This document shows, piece by piece, positions 48,351-56,028 of a DNA stretch of 56,028 nt. The DNA is from a virus. The DNA lies in the IMG/VR virus record IMGVR_UViG_3300041809_000290, positions 1-56,028 of that record; one strand, given 5' to 3'. The notes beneath the pieces were generated by a model. The model was not told the DNA's origin. It saw only the letters and a list, made by a program, of their open reading frames with translations, and ran no database searches. The translations under genes were made by a program, and so were the position numbers. Position 1 is the stretch's first letter. The number at the start of each line of letters is the position of its first letter.

Positions 48351-49706
48351 ATGAAGGGAAAGAGCACTGGTTCTACGAGGGTTCGACCGGCGAAAAAGAC
48401 TTCGACTAGGAAGTCAGACGCGAATGATTTCACCGATGATGAAGTTGTTCGCGAGTCTCAGCAAGCCACTCAATCGAGTGGAAATTACATTCGAGTTAAG
48501 GAAGGAGAGAAGGCCCCGATTTATTTCCTTAGCTCTAAGTTCGAGCAGGGCTATGAGCATTGGATTGACATAGGAGGTAGTCCAAATCGAATTCCTTGTG
48601 CGGGTGGCATGAAAGGAAAGGGCTATGCCGCTGATGACTGTCCTCTTTGTGCTTTAGCGCAAGAGCATTTTAATTCCGCAAAGAAATTGGCAAGTGCCGG
48701 TAAGTCTTCTGCGGCAAAGGCTGAGAAGGATCTAGCATTTAAGATTAGAGCTAAATATGCAATGTACTTCATCGCAGCTAAGGGCGAGCGCAACGTAGTA
48801 TCTGTAAAGGGCGAGAAGCAATTCAAAATAGAATTTGATAATGCACAGGTTGGTCTTCTCTCATTGACTAAGGCCAATCGGGATGCTTTTGCTGCGTGTA
48901 AGGCAAAGTACGATTATATAGTTCAGAATAAGGATCTATTTAATCGATATATAATTTTTGATAAGCGCAAGCGTGGAGAAGACGAGTTCTCGTCGGTAGA
49001 ATTTATACCTGCGAAGAAACCTTCCGAAAAGCCCGACGTAGAGATACCGGAGGATGTTGATCTTGACAGCGTTTTTGAAGTTGACATGGCTCAAATTAAA
49101 AAGGTTGCCAAGGCATTCCGCGCTGGTGATTTTGAAGAGGAAGACGATTCGAATGTGGACCTCGAAGATGAAGATGAGGAGGATGAGGACTCTCTTGAAG
49201 AGTTAGATTCAGACGATGATGACTCTGAAGAAGAGGACGAGGACTCCGAAGAGGAAGAAGAGGATGAGGAGGAAGAGCCTACGCCTCGGAAACAGGCTAA
49301 ATCAAAAAAGAAGCCTCCTGTGAAGAAGCATTCGAAATCGAGGGATGTTGAGGAGGAAGAGGATTCGGATGAAGAGGAAGTGGAGGATGAAGACTTCGCT
49401 GACGTTGAAGAGGACGAAGACGGCGATGAAGAATCCGAAGAGGAAGGGGATGACGAAGACTTCCTCGGTAAAATAACGGATGATTTTGAAGACGATGACC
49501 CCGAGGAAACGCCCAAGAAGCGAAAGACTCGAGAAGAGAAGACGACCAAGAAGGTAATAGGAAAGAAGCCCGGTCCTGTATCGGGTTTCAAGAATCGGGG
49601 GCCTGCGAAAGAAGCTCCTGAGAAGAGGAGAGGACGGCCGACGAAGAGTACTCCTCCTCTACCAGCAAAGGCCAAGGCTATATTAAAGGCCAAGCATCGA
49701 GGATAA
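48351..49706 (+). CDS. single-stranded DNA-binding protein, gp32-like, with acidic tail
   Basis: 451 residues from ATG 48351 (AAAGGAGACAACG); a GTG at 48297 would lie in the previous gene. OB-fold-type region about 45-240 with zinc-site Cys C83, C97 and C100 (DCPLC), as in phage SSBs with a zinc ribbon. Residues about 255-400 are Asp/Glu/Ser tracts that presumably contact partner proteins. The last 60 residues are basic with an AT-hook-like RRGRPTK near 426. The acidic part is much longer than in T4 gp32. GC-rich codons suggest high expression. Confidence 0.8.
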   Translation: MKGKSTGSTRVRPAKKTSTRKSDANDFTDDEVVRESQQATQSSGNYIRVKEGEKAPIYFLSSKFEQGYEHWIDIGGSPNRIPCAGGMKGKGYAADDCPLCALAQEHFNSAKKLASAGKSSAAKAEKDLAFKIRAKYAMYFIAAKGERNVVSVKGEKQFKIEFDNAQVGLLSLTKANRDAFAACKAKYDYIVQNKDLFNRYIIFDKRKRGEDEFSSVEFIPAKKPSEKPDVEIPEDVDLDSVFEVDMAQIKKVAKAFRAGDFEEEDDSNVDLEDEDEEDEDSLEELDSDDDDSEEEDEDSEEEEEDEEEEPTPRKQAKSKKKPPVKKHSKSRDVEEEEDSDEEEVEDEDFADVEEDEDGDEESEEEGDDEDFLGKITDDFEDDDPEETPKKRKTREEKTTKKVIGKKPGPVSGFKNRGPAKEAPEKRRGRPTKSTPPLPAKAKAILKAKHRG

Positions 49707-49719
49707 TTTGATTTAATAG

Positions 49720-49739
49720 GCCCTCTCGTATGAGAGGGC
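49720..49739 (+). terminator. hairpin after SSB gene (weak terminator)
   Basis: Perfect 8-bp stem GCCCTCTC (49720-49727) / GAGAGGGC (49732-49739), loop GTAT. No good T run follows, so it may be an attenuator or RNA end-stabiliser. Confidence 0.5.
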
Positions 49740-49762
49740 TAATTACTTTGAGGGAGGTTACT

Positions 49763-50059
49763 ATGGGTGATCCACAAGAGATGCATGATGAGGATTATGA
49801 TGATCCAAGAAAGAGCAAAATGAACTTTAGTGAAGCTCTTGATTGTTTAAAAGTTCATGTTAAGGTTGCACGTCAAGGATGGAATGGAAAGGGTATGTAT
49901 ATTGAATTGGTAGGATCTCATCAATGGTATAGAACTACTGGAGAGGAAGGATTGACCAATTCCTCGTTTATTGCCATGAAGACTGCACAGAACACCTATA
50001 TTCCTTGGCTTGCATCTCAGATGGACATGCTCGCTGAAGATTGGTGCGTGGTAGAGTGA
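49763..50059 (+). CDS. DUF2829 protein, Tad2-like Thoeris inhibitor candidate
   Basis: 98 residues from ATG 49763 (GGGAGGTTACT); an upstream ATG at 49730 lies in the hairpin. Family pattern: MNFSEALDCLK (20-30), VARQGWNGKGM (35-45), IAMKTAQ (70-76), PWLASQMDMLAEDW (81-94). DUF2829 proteins include Tad2, which counteracts Thoeris by sequestering the cyclic ADP-ribose-type signal (gcADPR). The ligand here is not known. The N-terminal 18 acidic residues are additional. Confidence 0.88.
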   Translation: MGDPQEMHDEDYDDPRKSKMNFSEALDCLKVHVKVARQGWNGKGMYIELVGSHQWYRTTGEEGLTNSSFIAMKTAQNTYIPWLASQMDMLAEDWCVVE

Positions 50060-50060
50060 A

Positions 50061-50270
50061 ATGAGCGGACGTTACTGCAAGTGTGGAGCGCCCGCTGATT
50101 ACACAGGGGCGGAATCGTATAGTTACACTTTATATCTGCCTGTTAATAATGGAATGCCGATTGTGGTTTATGCAATTTGTGGGCATGGGAAGATTGTAGT
50201 TAACAGATCGATGGAGCTGGATAAGCAAGCATATTATCTTGAAAGATCCAACGTAGCAACGTTTTCTTAA
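50061..50270 (+). CDS. small hypothetical protein
   Basis: 69 residues; start 1 base after the previous stop without a good ribosome binding site. An N-terminal CxCGxP motif (RYCKCGAPADY) and a later Cys/His (ICGHGK) might bind one metal. Otherwise strand-rich. Could be an accessory of the neighbouring DUF2829 gene. Unknown. Confidence 0.62.
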   Translation: MSGRYCKCGAPADYTGAESYSYTLYLPVNNGMPIVVYAICGHGKIVVNRSMELDKQAYYLERSNVATFS

Positions 50271-50293
50271 TAGTAAATTAGGAGGTTTATTAA

Positions 50294-51289
50294 ATGGCAA
50301 CTCTTAAGGAACTTGAATCCGCAGTAAATAAAGGAGTAGGAACAAATTTAGTAACTCATTTAACCACTAAAGGCGCTAAAGTAGTTAAATCAGGTTTAAG
50401 CACAGGTTCAATGTGTTTAAACTATGCTCTTAGCGGAACTCCGAACATAGGATTTGCCTATGGTAGAATGGTAGAACTGTTTGGTCCGGAGAGTTCTGGC
50501 AAGACTACTTTGGCATTACACTGCATTGTCGAAGCACAACGTCTTAAACTTCCTTGTATTTATATAGATGCCGAAAATGCTCTTGACCCAATTTACATGG
50601 GCGCCGTGGGAATTGATTTAGACAATTTATCCATTGTACAACCAGATTATGGAGAGCAAGGTTTGCAAGCGGTGGAACATGCATTAAAGAACGGATATCG
50701 TTTAATTGTGGTTGATTCAGTGGCTATGTTAACTCCGAAGGCCGAACTTGAAGGTGATATTGGTGATGCTCATATTGGGCAGCAAGCTAGAATGATGGGT
50801 CAAGCTATACGTAAAATATCTAACATAACGAACAAGAAACAAGCGGTAGTTTTATTTATTAATCAAATCCGATATAAAATAGGAGTAATGTTTGGCAATC
50901 CCGAGACGGTCCCCGGCGGAATGGCACTTAAATTTGCGGCGTCTTATCGTTTGGAGATAAGAAGTCCTCGTGGTGATAAGATTGAAACGAAGGACGCTGT
51001 TGAAGGTAACACTGAAACGGGAACAAGGACCAATGTAAAAGTAATTAAGAATAAATGCTATATACCATTCCGAAAAGCGTCATACGAGATCGCTTATGGA
51101 AAAGGCATTGATAGAGTTCGTGATGCTGTTAATTACCTTGAAATGATTGGCAAGTTTAGCGATGGATCAATAGTATTTAATAAACATCGATTTAATAAGA
51201 AGAAGTTATATGAGGAAATGAAGACAAACAAAGAATGCCGGCAATTCGTGGTCAACATAATCAAGGAAGAAGCGAAAGGAACACATTAA
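50294..51289 (+). CDS. RecA-like recombinase
   Basis: 331 residues; TTAGGAGGTTTATTAA upstream. Walker A GPESSGKT (64-71), Walker B LIVVDSVA, RecA signature ALKFAASYRLEIR and the loop region GQQARMMGQAIRKI ... NQIRYKIGVMFGNPETVPGG, all in RecA order. The C-terminal domain is basic. It forms filaments on single-stranded DNA and drives recombination-dependent replication together with the SbcCD-like pair behind it. Confidence 0.95.
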   Translation: MATLKELESAVNKGVGTNLVTHLTTKGAKVVKSGLSTGSMCLNYALSGTPNIGFAYGRMVELFGPESSGKTTLALHCIVEAQRLKLPCIYIDAENALDPIYMGAVGIDLDNLSIVQPDYGEQGLQAVEHALKNGYRLIVVDSVAMLTPKAELEGDIGDAHIGQQARMMGQAIRKISNITNKKQAVVLFINQIRYKIGVMFGNPETVPGGMALKFAASYRLEIRSPRGDKIETKDAVEGNTETGTRTNVKVIKNKCYIPFRKASYEIAYGKGIDRVRDAVNYLEMIGKFSDGSIVFNKHRFNKKKLYEEMKTNKECRQFVVNIIKEEAKGTH

Positions 51290-52419
51290 TGATTATCATA
51301 TCCGACCTTCATACCGGTAATAAACATGACACTATTAAAAAGGGTTGGACCGACAATCGATCATTTGACTTGTTGGCTCGAGGCAAAGAAGCCATAGATG
51401 CAGCAAGACGACTTAAAAGCTCTGCTATGGCCATAGCGGGAGACATATATCAAAGTTCAAAGCCCGAACCTGATTCCATTGATATTTTGTTTAGATTACT
51501 TAGTTATGCACAGGAGCAGGATATATTTGTTTATATAATTCCTGGGAATCATGATTGGAGTCTAAAATATAATTCGCTTATTTATATGAATGCTCGATTA
51601 ATTAGAGGAATACGTGTAATACTAAAACCTACTATTGTAACTATTGAAAATTCCACTGTCGCATTTTTGCCTCATGTCTCACCAAGAGAATACGCCTCAT
51701 ATGATAGTTATATGGATTATGCTAAGAAATTAACGCAAAAGGATAAACCGAAGTCAAAGCCAATAGACTTGGTGATAGGACATGGACTTTTGGAAGGTGC
51801 TGTAGACGCGAATGACAATTCAGATATAGAGAGTGGGAATGCTATTAAATTCAAGATGTCAGAGTTTTGGAATTATCGAATGGGAGTTTTCGGTCACGTG
51901 CACAAGGCTCAGAATATAGGAAAGAATTGGTATACTGGTCCTGTGGTAACAAACACGTTTGGAGAAGTTGATAAGAAATATTATATTGAAACTAAACAAG
52001 ATCATACAGTACAATTGGTTCCATTTAAAACTTCGGAGGAAATATACAAAACATTTAACATCAATGTATTTGAGAAGTTTAAACTAAATGAGCAAAAAGT
52101 GGCTATTGCAGCAAAGAATAAATTAATACGATTAAATATTGCTACTGATGACTTGAACATTGTTCCTAAACAAGAAATTGAAGACATGTTTAACAAATAT
52201 GGAACTGTAATGCAGTTAAACATAGAAGTTAAGCGGAAGGATAATGGACCACAAGAATTAAACGATATAGAATGCGCGAATATAATTAAAAAGTCTGATT
52301 ATGGATCGATATTTAAGAAATATGTAAAATCAAAGAAACTTTTAAAGTCAGAATCGGATTTAGTGATTAAATTGGGAACATCATTAATACGAGAATGTAC
52401 TTCTAATAAAGGGAAATGA
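51289..52419 (+). CDS. SbcD/Mre11-like nuclease subunit
   Basis: 376 residues from ATG 51289, overlapping the recA-like stop (TAATG). Metallophosphatase motifs: SDLHTG (D6, H8), GDIYQ, GNHDW, GHGLLEG and FGHVHKAQ. In T4 the pair gp47/gp46 has the same function: resecting DNA ends and feeding RecA-type recombination. The SbcC-like partner starts 1 base after the stop. Confidence 0.93.
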   Translation: MIIISDLHTGNKHDTIKKGWTDNRSFDLLARGKEAIDAARRLKSSAMAIAGDIYQSSKPEPDSIDILFRLLSYAQEQDIFVYIIPGNHDWSLKYNSLIYMNARLIRGIRVILKPTIVTIENSTVAFLPHVSPREYASYDSYMDYAKKLTQKDKPKSKPIDLVIGHGLLEGAVDANDNSDIESGNAIKFKMSEFWNYRMGVFGHVHKAQNIGKNWYTGPVVTNTFGEVDKKYYIETKQDHTVQLVPFKTSEEIYKTFNINVFEKFKLNEQKVAIAAKNKLIRLNIATDDLNIVPKQEIEDMFNKYGTVMQLNIEVKRKDNGPQELNDIECANIIKKSDYGSIFKKYVKSKKLLKSESDLVIKLGTSLIRECTSNKGK

Positions 52420-52420
52420 T

Positions 52421-54436
52421 ATGCTTACATCAATTGAAGCCAAGAACTTTTTATCGTATTCGCATGTTAAATTGTCGATAAACAAGAAGCAGCATACTAC
52501 CCTTGTTTTAGGGGACGTAGGATCCGGTAAATCATCTCTATTTGAAATGATTTGTTGGGGTTTGTATGGTTGTGGTCGAACTAATGTATTATCAGAAGTT
52601 AAACGAATTGGAATAGAAGGTGATACGTTTGTTGAATTAAACTTTGAGAAGATAAAGGGATATGAAAAACCCCTTAAAATAGTTCGTGGATTGAAGACTG
52701 ATAATTCAGGGTATTTACAAGTATGGTATGACGGACAAGTACTTGACAAGGGTGGGGCAAAAGTAGCTTCCAATAATTCGGCACAAGAAACCATTAATAA
52801 TATATTTAGTGCAACTCGTGAAGAGTATTTATTGTCATCGTTCTTTGGTCTTGGTACAAATGATTTATTATTTAAAGCCTATCCTTCTGAGAAATTAGAC
52901 ATATTGCAAAAATTTGTAGGTATAGACGTTTGTAATGAAATAAATTCAACGGCACTTAAATATAGTAAGGACAAGCACAAAACAGCAGAATTAATAGAGA
53001 CCCAAATAACTACGCTTCTTAATTCTATTAGCGATATTAAGGACAGAAAGCAGGAGTTAAAGAAGGCGATTACGAATGCTCAATCTGTTCATACTGAATT
53101 AAATAGACTATATGTAGTTCGCGTTGATTTGCTTAAACAAGAATCAAGATATCAAAGTATAGTTCGTCAATCGACTGGAGACAAATTAAAACGAGAATCG
53201 CTTATTAATAAACACGAGAACGACATGTCTGCATTAAACACTGCAAAGATAGGGATTAGTGTTTCTAAGAAATCACTTGTAGATTGCATAAAACGTAAGG
53301 ATAAATTGGAATCTAAGATATCTGAATTTAAATATACTCCTGAAGTTATGTCTAACAAGATAACAGAGAACAGTAGTAATATGGCCGAAATTAGAGGTCA
53401 AATTAATTTATATAAAGTTGCCGATATAACGGACAGTATGATGAAATGTCCTCTTTGTTCAGCTGATTTGGACAAGAATCATAAAATAAGTATTAAGAAG
53501 ACGTTGATTAAATTGCAGAAACGTTTAGACGAATTGCAGTCTGAAACATTAGAGCTTGGAAAACTGAATACAAGTCTCATTGAGTATTCAGCTAAATTAA
53601 TAAAAGTTAAATCCAAAATTAAAACACTTAATGATGAGATCAAAGAGGGAAATGAGGATATAAAGAATTTAATGAAGTCAATATCTTCGCAAACGATAGC
53701 TATTAGAAAAATAGACAATAGAATTGTAGAGACCAAAGAGGAGCTTCGTAATCACAATAAATTGCTCGCAAAAATAAGCGATCTAGATGAATCAATTAGC
53801 AAATGGCAAATCAAGAGTGGTGGTTTGGATTCCCATGTTAAGGATTTAAGAGATCAATATAGGAAGATGAAATCAACCATGGAGAAAGTGGATAATGAAT
53901 TGAAACCAAAGGTAGATAAACTTCGCAAGGAGGCAATAGCCTATAAGTTTATAGCGGAGGCGTTCTCAAAGTATAATATTCCTAATCAATTGTTAAAAAG
54001 TGTAAAGCATATAATCGAAATAAAGGCTACTCAGATATTTAATAAGTTTGATAATGGAGAGATTCGAATTGACGATATTCCAGGAGAGAAGCCGGGGATA
54101 GATTTCTATTTGGTCACAAGTGAAGGCAAGAAGCCCTATCATTTACTATCAACAGGGGAACAGACACTTGTTTATTTGTCCGTTAGAATTGCGATGTCTA
54201 TAGTTCTTAGCAATATTAAGAACAATAATATTAAATTCTTGGTGCTTGATGAAATTGCAGGAAATCTTGACCCTGATAAGAGGGATATTTTGGCTGGAGT
54301 AGTTGATGGTATGCTGAGGCAGATGTACGAACAAGTATTTGTAACCTCACATGTCGAATTACCTGATGTGTTTGATTCGACTATTAACGTTAAGAAGAAG
54401 GGTGCTGTGTCGAGAATAGAAGGAGGATTAGAATGA
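52421..54436 (+). CDS. SbcC/Rad50-like ATPase subunit
   Basis: 671 residues. Walker A GDVGSGKSS (31-39), long coiled coils, zinc hook CPLC (C343 to C346) in the middle, signature-type STGEQTLVYLSVRI and Walker B FLVLDEIAGNLDPD (around D610). Complete SMC-like organisation of Rad50. Works with the nuclease subunit directly upstream in processing replication and recombination ends. Confidence 0.94.
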   Translation: MLTSIEAKNFLSYSHVKLSINKKQHTTLVLGDVGSGKSSLFEMICWGLYGCGRTNVLSEVKRIGIEGDTFVELNFEKIKGYEKPLKIVRGLKTDNSGYLQVWYDGQVLDKGGAKVASNNSAQETINNIFSATREEYLLSSFFGLGTNDLLFKAYPSEKLDILQKFVGIDVCNEINSTALKYSKDKHKTAELIETQITTLLNSISDIKDRKQELKKAITNAQSVHTELNRLYVVRVDLLKQESRYQSIVRQSTGDKLKRESLINKHENDMSALNTAKIGISVSKKSLVDCIKRKDKLESKISEFKYTPEVMSNKITENSSNMAEIRGQINLYKVADITDSMMKCPLCSADLDKNHKISIKKTLIKLQKRLDELQSETLELGKLNTSLIEYSAKLIKVKSKIKTLNDEIKEGNEDIKNLMKSISSQTIAIRKIDNRIVETKEELRNHNKLLAKISDLDESISKWQIKSGGLDSHVKDLRDQYRKMKSTMEKVDNELKPKVDKLRKEAIAYKFIAEAFSKYNIPNQLLKSVKHIIEIKATQIFNKFDNGEIRIDDIPGEKPGIDFYLVTSEGKKPYHLLSTGEQTLVYLSVRIAMSIVLSNIKNNNIKFLVLDEIAGNLDPDKRDILAGVVDGMLRQMYEQVFVTSHVELPDVFDSTINVKKKGAVSRIEGGLE

Positions 54437-54669
54437 GTATAGATGTGAAAAAGATAGTTGCTAATTTAAAATTTGAACAAAAGGATGCTATTTATTGTCA
54501 AAAAAGATGGGATGAAATAACACACGAATTAGAGGCGTCTGGATTAATTGATAATCATACGGGCATGAGCCAACTTGGTAAGTACTTAATATCATTAATA
54601 ATTAAACGAGATTTGGACATATATAATATTAAGAAATATATCTATGAACATTTTGGGGAGAATATATAA
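54433..54669 (+). CDS. small hypothetical protein
   Basis: 78 residues, starting in the previous stop (ATGA) after AGGAGG. Helical and charged (FEQKDAIYCQKRWDEITHELEASGL, ...IIKRDLDIYNIKKYI). No family recognised. Probably coupled to the recombination genes. Confidence 0.68.
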   Translation: MSIDVKKIVANLKFEQKDAIYCQKRWDEITHELEASGLIDNHTGMSQLGKYLISLIIKRDLDIYNIKKYIYEHFGENI

Positions 54670-55038
54670 ATGATTGAGGACAAAGATGAAAACACAGTAC
54701 GGTCATTAATTATTAAAGCTTTATCATCAAATACACCAAAAGATGGATGGGGAGAACCAAGACAATTGATTCCAGAGAACTTGGATACTGAAATTTTGGC
54801 TGATCACTACTTAATTTATAAAGATAAGATAGAATATTATTTTATGGGATATAAACTTGGAGAGGAGAATAAGAAATGGCCTACACTTGGATGTATTCTA
54901 ATGATGACTCGGACTGGTCGTTCAAAGTCTCCAAGAAAAGTGGTGGTGTTTGCGCGTGGCCTAAATGTTCAAGTTCATTTGGCTTGGGAGCACATCATTG
55001 CGTTCCTCGCGGGTTTATGGCGACGAGACCAATTGTAG
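54670..55038 (+). CDS. hypothetical protein that runs into the HNH gene
   Basis: 122 residues as read, starting directly after the previous stop. The first 70 residues (TPKDGWGEPRQLIP ... DHYLIYKDKIEYYFMGYKLGEENKK) look like a plausible small protein. The remaining 50 overlap the HNH gene in another frame over 163 bases and look like a shadow of it (Arg/Val/Leu-rich, no structure). The natural stop near 54870 seems lost by mutation or by a frameshift. Function unknown. Confidence 0.5.
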   Translation: MIEDKDENTVRSLIIKALSSNTPKDGWGEPRQLIPENLDTEILADHYLIYKDKIEYYFMGYKLGEENKKWPTLGCILMMTRTGRSKSPRKVVVFARGLNVQVHLAWEHIIAFLAGLWRRDQL

Positions 55039-55235
55039 AGAATGGCATATTGTTATGCAATAAACATCATACATTAGTGGAGAATTGTAAAGGAACGACC
55101 AAGTACGAGCAGATTATAGGAATTTTGATCGGATTGGATGTGTATCTAGCCTTAAAAGAATTAGCCCAAAGCAGCTTGAAGACAGAAGACATAGAGGATA
55201 ATATGGTTATTAGTAGCGACGTTTGGTTGGAGTAA
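54876..55235 (+). CDS. HNH-family endonuclease-like protein
   Basis: 119 residues; GGAGAGGAGAATAAGAA before the ATG. Zinc Cys pairs C26/C31, then AHHCVPRG (H40, H41) and ILLCNKHHTLVEN (C61, H64, H65), which is the HNH order of histidines and Asn. Small HNH proteins of phages either nick DNA in packaging or are homing nucleases. Here, among recombination genes, its job is not known. The start overlaps the preceding gene by 163 bases. Confidence 0.78.
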   Translation: MAYTWMYSNDDSDWSFKVSKKSGGVCAWPKCSSSFGLGAHHCVPRGFMATRPIVENGILLCNKHHTLVENCKGTTKYEQIIGILIGLDVYLALKELAQSSLKTEDIEDNMVISSDVWLE

Positions 55236-55237
55236 CT

Positions 55238-55558
55238 ATGGCAGATAAAAGCTGGAAAGCCTTTGAACGAGTTGTGGCTAGATTCTTTGGGACAGAGCGC
55301 AATCCGTTGTCTGGAGAGAACAGCCGGCATCATACTAATTCCGATTCATTGCATCCTACTTTATATATCGAATGCAAGCGCGACCTAAGTATATTTCCTA
55401 AAAAGCTCATTGATTTAATTATGGATACGGAGGAGAAGGCTTCACAGGAAGGCAAGATTCCTATTATTGCATTAAAACAACACAGGCGTAAGGGTTTTTA
55501 TATGCTCATTCATAGTGCTGATGTTTTGGACGTGGCTTCAGAAGTAGTAGAAGAATAA
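55238..55558 (+). CDS. PD-(D/E)XK-like nuclease, Holliday-junction-resolvase type
   Basis: 106 residues from ATG 55238 (TTGGAGTAACT). WKAFERVVARFFG then LSGENSRHHTNSD with D36, LYIECKRD with E45 and K47, and a later IPIIALKQHRRKGF. This matches the acidic-acidic-ExK core of small phage resolvase-like nucleases. Likely cuts branched DNA before packaging. The stop codon lies inside the following palindrome. Confidence 0.82.
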   Translation: MADKSWKAFERVVARFFGTERNPLSGENSRHHTNSDSLHPTLYIECKRDLSIFPKKLIDLIMDTEEKASQEGKIPIIALKQHRRKGFYMLIHSADVLDVASEVVEE

Positions 55559-55581
55559 TTCCGTGACGACGACACGGAATT
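55557..55581. repeat. 25-bp palindrome, copy 4 (centre reversed)
   Basis: AATTCCGTG, centre ACGACGA, CACGGAATT. The centre is close to the reverse complement of the TCATC(A/G)T centre in the other copies, so this copy is inverted. It overlaps the end of the resolvase gene (TAA 55556-55558). Confidence 0.85.
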
Positions 55582-55595
55582 AGAAGGTAGATTAA

Positions 55596-56028
55596 ATGAA
55601 TGATCTAATTGAATTATCTAAGAGTTATAAATACATCATCATTGATTATGCCAATCTTATTGCTCGTTCGTATTTTGGCATGTCTCAATTGTCATACAAT
55701 GGTAAGAAGACCGGAGGAATATTTGGTCTTGCTAGAACTTATTTCAATTTGCATACTGAGTTTCCTAAGTCTCAAATAATATTTTTAATGGAGGGTTCTC
55801 AAAATAGGCGTAAGGAGCTTTACAATAAATATAAGAGCAATAGAATCAAGAATGAAGGTTTTATCGGCGCATTGGTAGATGGGCAGAAATTTATTAGGAA
55901 TGTTGATGCTCAGTGGATGTCTCATACTGGTCTCGAGGCTGATGATATTGCTGCCTATATAGTGGAGACAGCGCCTAAGAAGAGCAACATATTACTCGTA
56001 TCTAATGATGCGGATTGGGGTGTCTTAT
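55596..56028 (+). CDS. 5'-3' exonuclease, FEN family (partial)
   Basis: Starts at ATG 55596 (AAGGTAGATTAA upstream) and runs beyond the window (144 codons seen). IIIDYANLIARSYFG (metal Asp 17), a helix with basic residues (NRRKELYNKYKSNR), LEADDIAAYIVE and LLVSNDADWG are the ordered FEN/PolI 5'-nuclease motifs (T5 D15, T4 RNaseH type). Removes RNA primers or flaps during replication. Confidence 0.92.
   Translation, partial: MNDLIELSKSYKYIIIDYANLIARSYFGMSQLSYNGKKTGGIFGLARTYFNLHTEFPKSQIIFLMEGSQNRRKELYNKYKSNRIKNEGFIGALVDGQKFIRNVDAQWMSHTGLEADDIAAYIVETAPKKSNILLVSNDADWGVL

Noticed and set aside
49091-49693. Minus-strand Ser-rich frame opposite the SSB tail
   Set aside because: Reverse complement of Asp/Glu codons yields Ser runs; typical shadow of acidic tracts.

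Overview
The window is a continuous 56 kb piece of a tailed, contractile (myovirus-type) bacteriophage genome. The evidence is one tightly packed set containing a MuF-like head protein, prohead protease, scaffold, HK97-type major capsid protein, neck proteins, tail sheath, tube, a frameshifted tail assembly chaperone, tape measure, baseplate hub/spike/J proteins and a tail fibre, followed by a replication and recombination set (helicase loader, DnaB, DnaG, ThyX, MazG, SSB, RecA, SbcD/SbcC, 5'-3' exonuclease). Terminase, portal, endolysin, DNA polymerase, integrase and repressor are not seen, so the window is partial and a lytic lifestyle is likely but not proven. The host cannot be named. The promoters that can be read are sigma70-like, so at least part of transcription probably relies on host-type RNA polymerase.

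Layout. 1-3876: leftward run of small, tightly overlapping genes of mostly unknown function, one of them frameshifted. 3877-3985: divergent promoters flanked by two related Cys-rich mini-proteins. 3986-7400: rightward small genes, a membrane protein, a DHH-family phosphoesterase, and two arrays of an 18-bp degenerate repeat, each running into a terminator. 7419-21614: head and neck genes. 21616-34712: tail, baseplate and fibre genes. 34720-35106: one leftward exported-protein gene in convergent orientation. 35234-37430: small membrane proteins, possibly lysis-related. 37599-38966: a sigma-factor-like reading frame running in frame into a histone-H1-like gene with its own ribosome binding site. 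38967-39251: terminator, promoter and a strongly structured RNA (three-way junction) ahead of the replication genes. 39252-56028: replication, nucleotide metabolism, a tubulin/FtsZ-like GTPase with a possible DNA-binding partner, a Tad2/DUF2829 anti-defence candidate, and recombination nucleases.

How the genes fit together. The late genes make a capsid matured by a serine-type protease whose C-terminal part shares a peptide with the capsid N-terminus, and a contractile tail. The replication set loads a DnaB-type helicase and DnaG primase, supplies dTMP via ThyX and uses RecA plus SbcCD for recombination-dependent replication. The tubulin-like GTPase may position or segregate phage DNA. A 25-bp perfect or near-perfect palindrome recurs four times between genes, which hints at a genome-wide regulatory or RNA-processing signal. 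The most novel items are the 18-bp repeat arrays, the 25-bp palindromes, the tubulin cluster, the three-way-junction RNA and the in-frame stop-less gene junctions.
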